Shown piece by piece: positions 33,597 through 45,641 of a DNA stretch of 64,000 bases (positions are counted from its first letter, which is position 1; every line of letters starts with the position of its first letter). The DNA lies in the NCBI GenBank assembly GCA_905221605.1, contig CAJNDS010002224.1:345001-409000 (forward strand), read 5' to 3'. Made by a program: the position numbers and the translations under genes. This stretch comes from Symbiodinium natans (lineage: Eukaryota; Sar; Dinophyceae; Suessiales; Symbiodiniaceae). Below the pieces are notes generated by a model. The model was not told where the DNA came from. It did no database searches and saw nothing but the letters and a program-made list of their open reading frames with translations.

Positions 33597-36500
33597 AAGC
33601 ATGGCGTAGAGAATGGGTGATGCTGGACTCAGTCAATCATCTGAAAAGACTTCCTAAACAAGATTGTAGGGTTTAAGGTCTAGATCTTAGGTTTTAGAGT
33701 TTTTGGTTAAAGTCCAAGCCTGAAGTTTACACACCGGTGACCTTGATGCATGCCGCCCCCCCCCCCCCCCCCCCCCCCATGTAGCCAGAGCCAGCCCCCT
33801 GGCGAGTTACACAGGAAGTGTATTTACATGACGGGGTAGGGGTGAGGTTCAGCAGGACACCTAAACTCTAAACCCTCAGGCCCTTAATATATGACGGGGT
33901 AGGGGTGAGGTTCAGCAGGACACCTAAACTCTAAACCCTCAGGCACGAAGATAAACCCAAATCCCCAAGCCCCTGAGCCCAAACGTATTACAAAGGGTGA
34001 GAAGGTCTCAAGGCTCTACGACTTTGGCCGCGTAGAACCCCCAAAACGGAAAGCCCACGAAACCTAGAACCTCCCCCCCCCCACCACCACAAGCCCCAGA
34101 ACCCCTAAAGCCTCAACCCTGAAGCCCCAAACCCTCACGCCTGACTTGCGTGTTAGAACAGGAAACCTAGACCCAAACCCTAAACCCTAAACCCTCAACC
34201 CTAAACCCTAGACCCTAAACCCTGAACCATAAACCCTAAACCCTAAACCCTCAAAAAGAGGCCCTCCGGGCTGCCGGACGCGATAGTGGCTTTCTCGGCC
34301 GGGGTCAGGACATAGGCCAAAGGCACCTCAGAAATCGAAAACCCTAAACCCCAAACCCCAAACCCCAAGCCCTAAACCCTAAACCCTAAACCCTAAACCC
34401 CTAACCCTTAAACCCCAAGCTCTAAGCTCGAAACCCAAAACCCCAAACCCTAAACCCCAAACCGCTCTGAGCGCGCGGCCGAGGTGAAGATGATGAAGAA
34501 GGAGGAGACGCTCAGCAGCCAGGTCCCAGTGTGGATCTGCCAGGTCCCCAAGTGTCCGTAAACCCTTCATAAGTTAGGGTTTAGGGTTTAGGGTTTAGGG
34601 TTTAGGGTTTAGGGTTTAGGGTTTAGGGTTTAGGGTTTAGGGCCTAGGGTTTAGGGGAATCCGGGTTAGGGTCCCTAAGCACCAAACTCGCCCCCAACTC
34701 AGTGCCGCTTCAAGAGCATATGCAGCAGGAAGAAACTGCAGGGTTGAGGGTTTACGTAGGGTTGATGGGGACTGTTCTGGTTGCTGATCCACAAACCCTC
34801 TGCCGGCAGCGCCACTTAACCCTACCAACAACACCTTTAGTCGAAGGTCTTCAACACAAAGCTCAAAGCCTTCAAGGCACATAAAGGCACCTAAGTCTGA
34901 GCCGGGGAAACCTTGAAATACCGTGAATTACACAAGTGCAGCAAGCAAAGCATTAAAGCATTACTTGAATCTGTGGATACAAGTAATACAAGGTTCTCGG
35001 TCCTTGGGCGGGGGAGGGTGGGGTGGGGGAGGGGGGTGACCAGATATGAATATATATAAATGTAAATATAAATATAAATATAGGTAGAAATATAAATATA
35101 CATATAAGAATAAATATAAATATTGAAACCGAAAAAAATAAATAAATATATATATATATATATATATATATGACCTAGAGCCTAAACCACATAGACCCTA
35201 AACCTAAACCCTAAACCTAAAACCCGAAACCCTAAACCCTGCACCCTTTCCTTGCCCGAGCCCGAGCCCGAAGGTAGAAGATCACAAAGAGGATCGAGCC
35301 GATTGCCAGCAAGAGGTCGTTCATGAGGGTGGAGTTGATCTGCGCGTGGGGTGGGCTTGGGTTTCGGGTTTCGAGTTTAGGATGTAGGGTTTAGGGTTTA
35401 GGCTGTAGGTTTAGGGTTTAGGGGTTTTGGGGGTTTAGGGTTTAGGTGTTAGCAGCGTTTGTGATCCTGAGGGATCGAGTAAGGGCATGTTGCTGCGCAA
35501 GAGACGACAGGCTTCTAGTCTCTAGGTTTCAGGGTTCGTCGTTTAGATTTTAGGGTTACCCTAAACCCTAAGCCCTACTTGAACGAGTTTAGTGCCCTAG
35601 GGAGCCAGCAACTCAACCCCTGCAGCCGCCACCACAAACAACTGAAGTCATAAACTGCAAACAAGTTTATGGGCTTTCGGGCTTAGGGTAAAACAAACCA
35701 TAGCTCCTCAAACCCATAAGGTTTATAGGGTTAAGGGTTAAGGGTAAAACAAATCACAGCTCCCAAAAACCACAAGGTTTAGGGTTGATGGTAAAACAAC
35801 TCCCCCAAAACCATATGGTCCTGAACCCTAAACCCTAAACCCTAAACCCCCTTTCTTATCGCAGCTTCAGGCTTCCCAAGCCCTTGGGGCAGGCAAGCGT
35901 GCGGCGTGTGGCGCAGTTCTGTGCCCGCCCGCTGCTTCGGTGATTTGTTTAAGGGTCTACAGGGTGGGGCCCCCTAGTTATAAGTAGAGTTATAAGGGCC
36001 CTAAATTGGGTTATAAGGACCCTAAGTTAGGTTATAAGTCCCTTAACTACAGTTAGTATAGTAAGGGGGCCCCACCCTGTATAGGGTTTAGGGTTTAGGG
36101 TTTAGGAATAGGGTTTAGGGTCAGGGTTTAGGGTTTAGAACTTAGGGTTTATATAGTTTGGGGTTTAGGTTTTAGGGTTTTGTGCCTAGGGTTTAGGGTC
36201 AATGCAGGGTTCAGGGTTTCGGGGTTTGGGGTGTAGGGTGTAGGGTTTCGGGTATGTAACCCTGAGGCTCTAAAAGTCTTTTTACGCTAAGGCCGAAAGA
36301 CAGTGCTTTGTAAGGTTTGTGGCCTCTTTGGGCCTAAGGCTGTGGTTTGGGGCCTTGGGTTTGGGTTAGGTTTGGGTTTAGGGTTAGGGTTTAGGGAGGT
36401 GTTGGGGGTTGTGGGGAGTTTCGGGTGTGGAGCTTATTTCTAGAATTATTTGAAGACTCAAGTGAAATTCCTGTTGCGACGGCTGCTATAGTTTTTGTTG

Positions 36501-39500
36501 GAGCTATGCTCAGTAACCAAGGATTAACATGAGTGCTCTTTTTGGCTTACAGGGGTTTATAAGGGAACCTACACCCCCTCAAACCCTAAACCCTAAACCC
36601 TAAACCCTACACCCTAAACCCTAAACCCTAAACCCCAAACCCTAAATTAGTATGTCCTCCAGAAGCAACTACAGACATCAGGCTAATTAACTTTTGAGGG
36701 TTTCAGGAAGCGATGGTGGCTGGAAAGCAGGGTTCAGGAGCTCGGCAAGGAATACCCAGATTCACCCAGCTGGCTCCCTAAAAGCATCCCTACACCCTAA
36801 ACCTGAACCTTATACCCTAAACCCGAAACCCTAAACCCTAACCCTAAACCCTAAACCCTAAACCCTAAGCCCCAAGCCCTAAGCCCCAAGCCCTAAGCCC
36901 TAAGCCCTAAACCCTACTGGACCAGAGAGTTCCAACAAAGCCCCCGAAGCAGCTGGCGAGACCATGGCCGGATTGAATTTACCTCATGGCGCCGCATTTG
37001 CGCTCGCCTCCCTGTACATGTCGGCTCCACGTCTATAAGTAGAGCGCGCAAAAGTTGCTCGACCTTGGCCCTCAAGGCACAAGGGACCTCTAAACCCTAA
37101 ATACCCCTAAACCCTAAACCCTAAACCCTAAACCCTAAACCCTAAACCCTAAACCCTAAACCCTAAACCCTAAATACCCTGACACTGGCGACCTCACGAA
37201 CCCTATAGTTGGGGTCATATAGCCTATATGGCATTTGTTAAAACTATAAAATCCCTATTCAGGTATGTGGACCATGCAGCGTGTTAAGGTCTCGTGTTGT
37301 CCCCAAAATTACTGAGACCCTGTTCCCACGTAGAAGAAACATGATGGGTTTACAAGGGTACCCATAGCACCTAAGCAAGGAAGAAGGGCACCAAACAGCT
37401 TTTCGGGTTTAGGGTTTCGGCTGAGGTGACGAGATCTGCCTGCTGTCGATTTCCTGTTTCCTGTACCAGCTTGCTCACAATGGGAACCACCGGGGGTTTT
37501 ACTTTCTCATGGGTTCCCCAAATACCACACTCTGTACTACCCCCCCCCCCCCCGGCTAGATTCCCCCCATAATTCAGGCTATTTAGGGATAATTAAGCCT
37601 AATTTCTACGGGGGGGGGGGGGGGTAGAAAAGAGGGCGGGAGGGGGGGGGTAGCAGGGGAGCCCATGATATCATAACACCCCTTGAATAAGCTGGCGTTC
37701 AGAGTCCAGGGTTGAGGGTCCTTCTTGTGTAAGGGTTGCGGGTCTTTTGGGTTGAGAGCGTATCTACAGGGTGGGGCCCCCTAGTTATAAGTAGAGTTAT
37801 AAGGGCCCTAAATTGGGTTATAAGGACCCTAAGTTAGGTTATAAGTCCCTCAACTACAGTTAGTATAGTAAGGGGGCCCCACCCTGTAGGCCCTTTAAAC
37901 CCCCTGAACTAAACCCTGAAGATGACCCTCTTAAACACAGTAAGGGAAATAGAAAGCGTCCCAAAAGCCTAGGGAGTTAAACAGGCTTCACAGCTTAGGG
38001 TTTACTTGCTTAGGGTTCTCCGGCCTAAGCGTTTTCTTGTGTTTGAGGGCGTTTCTGGCTTTAGGTTGAGAGCTTAGGGTTTGCGGGTTTAGAGTTCAGA
38101 CGTTGGGCTTGGAGGCTCTAAGACTTCTCAGGCGTCTGGGAAGTAGGAGGGGACGCCCGAGCAAGTAGGTTCCCCCTAAACCCTAAACCCTAAACCCTAA
38201 ACCCTAAAACCTTATAGTCAGACTAAGTCAGGAGTTTAGGAGGGAGGATTCAGGGGAAGGGAATAATATCCCTAAACCGGGTCAAGCCCTGAACCTGATG
38301 AGTGATAGCTGATCGGAGTACAGACAACTTGGAAGTGTGTCAAGGGCGGAGTGTCGCCAATGACCCGATAAGGTTTAGGGTTTAGGGTTTAGGGTTTAGG
38401 GTTTAGGGTTTAGGGTTTAGGGCTTAGGGTTTAGGGTTTCGGGTTGCGGGTTTCGGGTTTAGGGTAAGATAAAACCCACCTCACGCCATTCTTGACGCAA
38501 GGCCCCTTGCTGCGGCCCTAGGGACGCGGTCGACGCGCAAAGGTTGCGACATGTTTTGCCGGCAGGTTTTCACCCGAGCAGCAGGACTGTGGCCACCGGT
38601 CTATAGGGAAGCCCGCACTAGGTTCAAACCTTAAAGCCTAAACCCTAAACCCTAAACCCAAAACCCAAAACCCAAAACCCAAAACCCTAAACCCTATGAA
38701 AGCCTAAACCCCAAACCTAGGCTGGTAGGAAGGGGAGGGCGGGGAGGGGGGGAGGGGCCTGAAATTGTCCTCATGGTCATGGCACCCAGAAAGGGGCCAA
38801 AGGCCTTGGCAAGCACCTCGTCCAGGGAGAGTTCGCAAAACAAATTCAGACATTATGTTTCTACGGCTTTAGCTTTTCAGGTTTAGGGTGCCGGAGAAAC
38901 CCTAAACCCTAAGCCGCCTAAGCCCCAAACCCTCTTAGCCTAAACCCTAAACCCTAAACCCTAATCCCTAAACAGACTGGTGACTCGATCGCCTTGCGCT
39001 GGTGAGGTTGGCGCCCCGCGGTACGCCGGGTGGCACCGCAGTGGGGACTTGAAGGGTCCGAAGGATCATTCGCAGCAGGAGCTGCTACAAAGTTGTTTGT
39101 AGGGTCTCAACTAGGGTTTAGGGTTTTGGGGTTTGGAGTTTAGGGTCAGGGTTTAGGGTTTAGGGTTAGGGTTCAGGGTTTAGAGCTGTGGGATGGTTCT
39201 AAATCTAAACCCTAAACCCTACAGGGTGGGGTCCCCTAGTTATAAGTAGAGTTATAAGGGCCCTAAATTGGGTTATAAGGACCCTAAGTTAGGTTATAAG
39301 TCCCTTAACTACAGTTAGTATAGTAAGGGGGCCCCACCCTGTAAACCCTAAGAATACATTGCGGGTGGGCAATACCATTGACAGGAGAAGGCAACCATGA
39401 TCATAGGAATTGTCGCAACAATGGCAACCCACAAAGGACAGCAAATGAATCCCCATCTGCTTTTACATGGGGCTTCCGCCCAAAATCCCTGTCTCTCTTT

Positions 39501-42500
39501 TTTTCCTTTTTTTTCTGTTTTGTTTTTTTTCTTGGGGGGGAGTGTGGGGTGGGGGAGGGCGGATCCTTATAAAACGGGATTCTACAATACCTGCGGTATA
39601 CAGGTGTGCAGTACTACTATGTTCGGAAACGCGCATAAGTTGTTTAGACGATGGCTTTGGGGACTCTGGGGCCTTCAGCAAAGCGATGGTGTTTTGGACC
39701 CTTGCGGGTGTTTCTCTTTTTTCATGAAGGTCATTGCAGCTTTGGCCTCCAGTTCCGAACTCTTGTGTGCCGAGCTGGAGGCAGGATGACCGACTCAGAT
39801 CGACGACGCGTGCACCGGCATGAATTCACTTGGAGGTTCAGGGCACTTATAACCCCCAAGTATTGCTGTACTTAAAAGCCCCGTAAGTCCCCTAACTAGG
39901 TCATAAGTAGATTTAGAAAGGTGGGTGATAAGTACCCATGAACCTCCAAGCAGACATCGTGTGAGGCGATGCTTGCTTGTTACTGGGCTGGCGTTGGCTT
40001 GGAACACGGCTACTTCTATCGACCGGCGAGAATCTACATGGCACCCTCCCCAACGACATGACGGCTGAGACAGCAGCTGACCTCTGACCCCAGAGCTTAC
40101 AGGGTGGGGCCCCCTAGTTATTAGTAGAGTTATAAGGGCCCTAAATTGGGTTATAAGGACCCTAAGTTAGGCTATAAGTCCCTTAACTACAGTTAGTATA
40201 GTAAGGGGGCCCCACCCTGTATAGGGACCAACAGCGCCCCTACTTTTCGGTCAAAACATCTTCCGAGCCTATCTGCGCAGTCAGGTCCAGGTGGAGGACG
40301 AAGGCAGCTCCTCGTGCGAGCTATTCCTTGACCCTAAACCCCAAACCCTAAACCCTAAACCCACCGAAACCCGAGGCCCTCAAAGCTGGTGTGGGGGGGG
40401 GGGGGGGGGGGGCGGAGCCCAGCATGAGTTTAAGGGCCAGGGCAGCTTCGGGTTAAGTGTCAAAGGTGTAGAGATTGGAGCAAGGCCGCGGGGTGAGAGA
40501 GCGGTAGTTTGCCCTCAAAAGTACTTACGGGCCTCACGAGTTTTTTGGGGGAATGTAGGGTTTAGGGTTTAGGGTTTCGGGTTTAGGGCTAAGTCATTGG
40601 GCGCCACTCCATAGCCATGTGCTGCATCGAGACTCTGAGACCTCGAACCCTATGAACTCTAAGCAAGAATAAACCTAGAAAGCCTCAGACCCCCACCCCC
40701 CCCCCCCCCAAAAAAAAAAAAAATAAAATAAAAAAAAAACAAATACATAATGAGAAAAAAAACCCTGAACCCGAAACGCTGGCTGATGTCCTTCCTTACA
40801 CCAATGACGCCAAAAAACTCGGCTTGTTTGATGCGGCCGCTGAGTTGCCCAAGCCGAACAAAGTCGACGCAACAGCATTGCAGTCCATGAAGCGCTTGAG
40901 ACTGGCATGGCTCTCAATGCCAGGTCCCAAGGAAAGGATGCAGACTTTGCCGTTGGCCGTCCACAAATGCCGCCGATCGCAAGGCCTGCACCCATCCGAG
41001 CCACGACAGGTGATGAAGTTCCGAGGGGAGTTTTGTTTGCGCCAGAAGTGAGTTCGCAGGTATCCACCTCGCTCTCCCTGAGATGCACGTTGCAGCAGAC
41101 TCATATGGCGAAGCCGCTATGACGAAAGCTGTGGTGGTATTAACCGCAGGCGTCTTTGCCGCATTACCTTCAACCACGGCAAGTAGGTCGCGAGCGTCCC
41201 TCAGACCTAAACCCGAAACCCTGAAACCTAAACCCTCAAAACAGCTAACGCCTGCACGTTGAGACGAGAATCTAGCTTGCGAAGTGAAGCCTGAAAGGCC
41301 TCAAGCCCTAAAACCGAAATCCCAAGAGCCCGACGTAATCCCCACACGATAAGGGTTCGGGGTTTAGTGTTATCACTCATCCATCCATTAAGACCGAAAC
41401 TCCCAAAACTACGACGAAGAACCCAAGCCGCCCGAACTCACGACCCTCCAAAACCTGCACTTAGGACGCACCCAGACCAAAAGCCCAAAACATAAATCTC
41501 TAAGGGTTTTGGGTTTAGGGAGGCCCTTCCAGAGCCTTATGCTTGTTGGCAGATCACTAGAATCCTCCCCGACAAAAAAGCCGAAAACAGTGCTTTTGTC
41601 GAGACCCATAGGCGGTTTAGGGTCTAGGGTTTAGGGCATACAGGGTTTAGGGTTCAGGGTTGAGGGGTTTAGGGGTTTAGGGGTTTAGGGTTTGGGGTTA
41701 GGGTTTAGGGTTTAGGGCGCACCCTAAAACCCCCTACAACCCCCTAAACCCCCCTAAAACCCCCTAAAACCCCTAAGCCCCAAACCTCCGCTCGCGACCA
41801 GCTGTCACGGGTCGCGGCCCAAGTCCCGGGAGGTTCCCGCGTGCCTGGAGCAAAGTGGCAGGCTCTGTATCAGGGGGTCCTTCCCTAAAGGTCTTTGTCA
41901 CCAGAAGGTTTGCTTTAGGGTTTAGGGTTTAGGGTTTAGGGTTTAGGGTTCAGGGTTCAGGGTTTAGGGTTTAGGGTTTAGGGTTTAGGGTGTAGGGTGT
42001 AGGGTGTAGGGTGTAGGGTTTAGGGCTTAGGGGTTAGGGTTTTGTTTTGAGGGTTCAGGGTAGGGTATGGTATGCACTGGGTCCCTCAAGCTACATAGGA
42101 CCGCCCCTCTAAAGGCACCAGTATACACTGTGTGGGCATCTGAGGTTCTCAGGTTCCTAGCGAAACATGGAGCCTCATATTCGGGGTTTAGGGTTTAGGG
42201 TTTAGGGTTTAGGGCTAGGGTTTAGGGTTTAGGGTTTAGGGTTTAGGGTTTAGGGTTTAGGGTTTAGGGTTTAGGGTTTAGGGTTTAGGGTTTAGGGTTT
42301 AGGGTTTGGGGATTCGTCTTTAGTGTCGAGGGCTGGGGCTCCACCAGGGCTGGGGTTTCAAAGGCAGACTTGCCCCAAGGCCCTCAGGCTCTGAGGACTT
42401 ATGGGCCTATGGGTTTAGGGTTTAGGGTTTAGGGTTTAGGGTTTAGGGTTAGGGATTTGCGGCAGAGTTTTCCTAAATCCTCGCCTAAACGCTACACCCT

Positions 42501-45500
42501 GCCAATCCATGTGACGTGCTTGGGCTCCTTTGAGCCCAAGCGACAGGGCTTGAGAGTCTTAATGTGAAGTGGAGCTTATATTCCTTGTGTTCCAACAGGA
42601 CACCCAAATAAATACTCTCACCTATAATAAACAGGAACCTTGTATACACTCACCAATAACAGTAACATAAACCCTGCTTCATGTAGGGCTACGCACCCCC
42701 GATCCCACACCCTAACTCAGAACATGGAATAAACACCCCAAGCCCCAGACACCCCAAACGCAACCAAGCCCTCAACCCTCAACCCCTAAGCCCTAAACTC
42801 CAAAATCTCCAAACCCTAAACCTTAAACCCAAGAAAAAACATACCCTAAACCCTACCTTAAACCTAAACCCAAGTCACAACCCTAGGCACGAACTCCTAA
42901 AACCCTAAAACCCTAAAACTTAAAACCCTAAACCCTAAACCCTCAACCATAAACCCTAAACCCAAACCCCTAAAACCTCAAACAAACCTTGAGGTTGAGT
43001 CTTCGTCTTCATGCTGGGCGGCTTGTAGGCCGAACCCTGCACCGCGGGACCCGCCGGAACTGCCGAGTAGGTGCCTCAGCCCCGTCTGTGATCCAAAGGA
43101 GGGTTTGGGATTTAGGGTTTAGGGTTTTTAGTGTTAGGGTTTTAGGGTTTTTGGGTTTAGGGTTCGCAGGGGTTGGATTTACAGGGAACCCGAAACCTGT
43201 ACACCCTGGACCCGACCCGACATGCCCATGTCAGCCCCCCTGGGTGCTGTATGTAAATTGCTTAATAGGTTTTGGGGTTTGGGGTTTGGGGTTTAGGGTT
43301 TAGGGTTTAGGGTTACAAAGCCCTACCTTGGGAACTCGACGAACCGTAAAATCGGCTCATGGTCCCTTTAGCCGGGGTCTGTTGCTATCGGGTTCATGGC
43401 CCCTCAGGTACAGGGTGGGGCCCCCTTACTATACTAACTGTAGTTAAGGGACTTATAACCTAACTTAGGGTCCTTATAACCCAATTTAGGGCCCTTGTAA
43501 CTCTACTTATAACTAGGGGGCCCCACCCTGTAGCATCAGCTTCGGTAAGCCCATAAACCGGGCCACTTTCTGGCGGGCATCGTTGTCGGAGCTTGCGGGG
43601 GCTCAGGGTTTAGGCTTCACAGCTTAGGTTGTTTTAGCCGCTTAGTTCAAAATGGAACGATGATCAAGAGCCCCAAGCCACACACCCTAAATCGGCTTAT
43701 GAGGATATAAGGGTTGTTACTTCAGTCATAGTTTTTGTGTAAAACCCTAAACCCTAAAACCCTAAAAGCTAAACGATAAACCCTAAACCCTATACGAGGG
43801 CGCCTTCCCTTTAACTTACGGAGATACAAAAGATAAAGCTGATCTCTGGCGTCGAAGTGGTTTAGGGTTTACCGCTGTGGCCCTAAACCCTAAACCCTCA
43901 ACCCTCAAGCCCTAAACCCTAAACCCTAACCCCCTGTCAGCCAAGCCGAGTCGCTGTAGAGACCTGAGCGGGAAGTCCCTCCAAAGCACTTGAGCCCTGT
44001 GTTCCCTCAAAGGCTTTTTAGGGTTCAGGGTTTAGGGTTTATAGGGTTTAGGGTCTTAGGGTTGTGGGCTTAGGGTTCAGGGTTCTAGGGCTTCGAGCCT
44101 TTGAGCCCTGCGTTCCCCCAAGTACGTTTAGGGCTTATTGGGGGGGTGTAGGGCTGGGAGCTCGGGGTTCAGGATCTGGTGTAATCATGGGTTTCCCTAC
44201 TACCCCCTCTATACTACCCCCTAACTCCCCCCTTAGATAGCCTTAATTAGGCTTAATTATCCCTAAATAGGGGGGAAACCTAGGATGGGTAGTAGAGAGG
44301 GGGGGGGGGGGGGGGGAACCCACGATGTAAGGTGTGGAGCTTGGGATTGGGGAGTCCGGAGCTCGGGGTTCAGGATGTGTGGGTGAAGGCTGAGGTTTAG
44401 GGTTTAGGGTTTAGGGTTTAGGGTTTTGGGTTTTGGGTTTAGCGTTTAGGCAAAGGTCCCTTTGGGGGGTAGACGAATGCAAGATACAGGTATGCAGGGA
44501 ATGGGAAGTCGTAGGCCCTAACCCCTAGACCCTGCACCCCAAAACCCTAAACCCTAAATCCTAAACCCTAAACCGCCTCATGTTAGAGTCAGAGGTTGGG
44601 CTATGAGGACTTATAGGGTTTAGGCCTGGAGGCCAAGACTTTTCCTGGACCCTTAAGTGCACTTCCTCTGTCGGGGGGGGGCATCTACTTTGCTGGAAAG
44701 TGAAGCGCAAGAAGAATCGAAAGGAGACCCCAAGACCCTAAACCCTAAAACCGAAACCCTAAACCCTAAACCCTAAAACCCTAAACCGTGGTGGTGGGGC
44801 GGGGGGGAGGCCCAGGCAAGGCTTAGGATTTCGGATGCGCTGTACAAGCTAGTATCTAGACCCAGGACTAACCTAGGAATGCATAGGGTGCCCTTTTTGG
44901 TTTAAAGGGGGGATCTAAGGGAACCCACCCCCCCCCCCCCCCACCATAAAAAAAAAGGGAATAAGGGCCTACTCTGGGTCCTAGGTATGTATCCGCAACT
45001 CTGTATCTGGGCTGGGCGCGCAGATGTGTGGCGCTTGCGGCTTTGGACGGGAAGTGGAACGGCATCTGTGCACCCAAATATCATGAAAGCTCAACGTCCT
45101 TTTAAACCGTAAACCCTAAACTTAAACCGTAAACCCTAAACCCTGATCCTGCACAATTACGACAGCACAGCAGCACACAAGCCTTCAAAACACACACCCT
45201 GAACCCTTCACCCTGAACCCTTCGCACTTGAGATCCTAAACCCTAAGCCCTGAACCCTAAATCCTAATTCCTAAACCCTAAGCTCTAAACCCTGAACCCT
45301 AGACCCTATAATATTTAAACCACAACCCTACACCCTGCAAACCATAACCCTGAACCCTAACCCTATAAAAAAAAAACTCTAACCCTAAACCCTAAACCCT
45401 CAACTCTAACCCTGAACCCTCTTTAAACTATAACCCTCACACTCTTCCGGGCCCCGGGACGCTTGAACATGCGCATCGCGCCGGCGCTGCTTCCGTCCGC

Positions 45501-45606
45501 GCCGTCTTCCGAGGCGCTCAAGGTGCGGACCTGTGGCGAGGGCCAGGATCTGCCCGGGCTATTGTTCTCAAGGACAAACGGAGGGGCCCTTATAAGGTAG
45601 GACATG

Positions 45607-45641
<35 letters not shown>

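Noticed and set aside
36930-37085. GC-rich block as an RND exon
   Set aside because: CCCTAAA on both sides and competing frames (ADMYREASANAAP or others); too ambiguous to list.
38470-38590. GC-rich block as another exon
   Set aside because: It lies between TTTAGGG on the left and CCCTAAA on the right, the reverse of other exons, and no frame has convincing splice sites.
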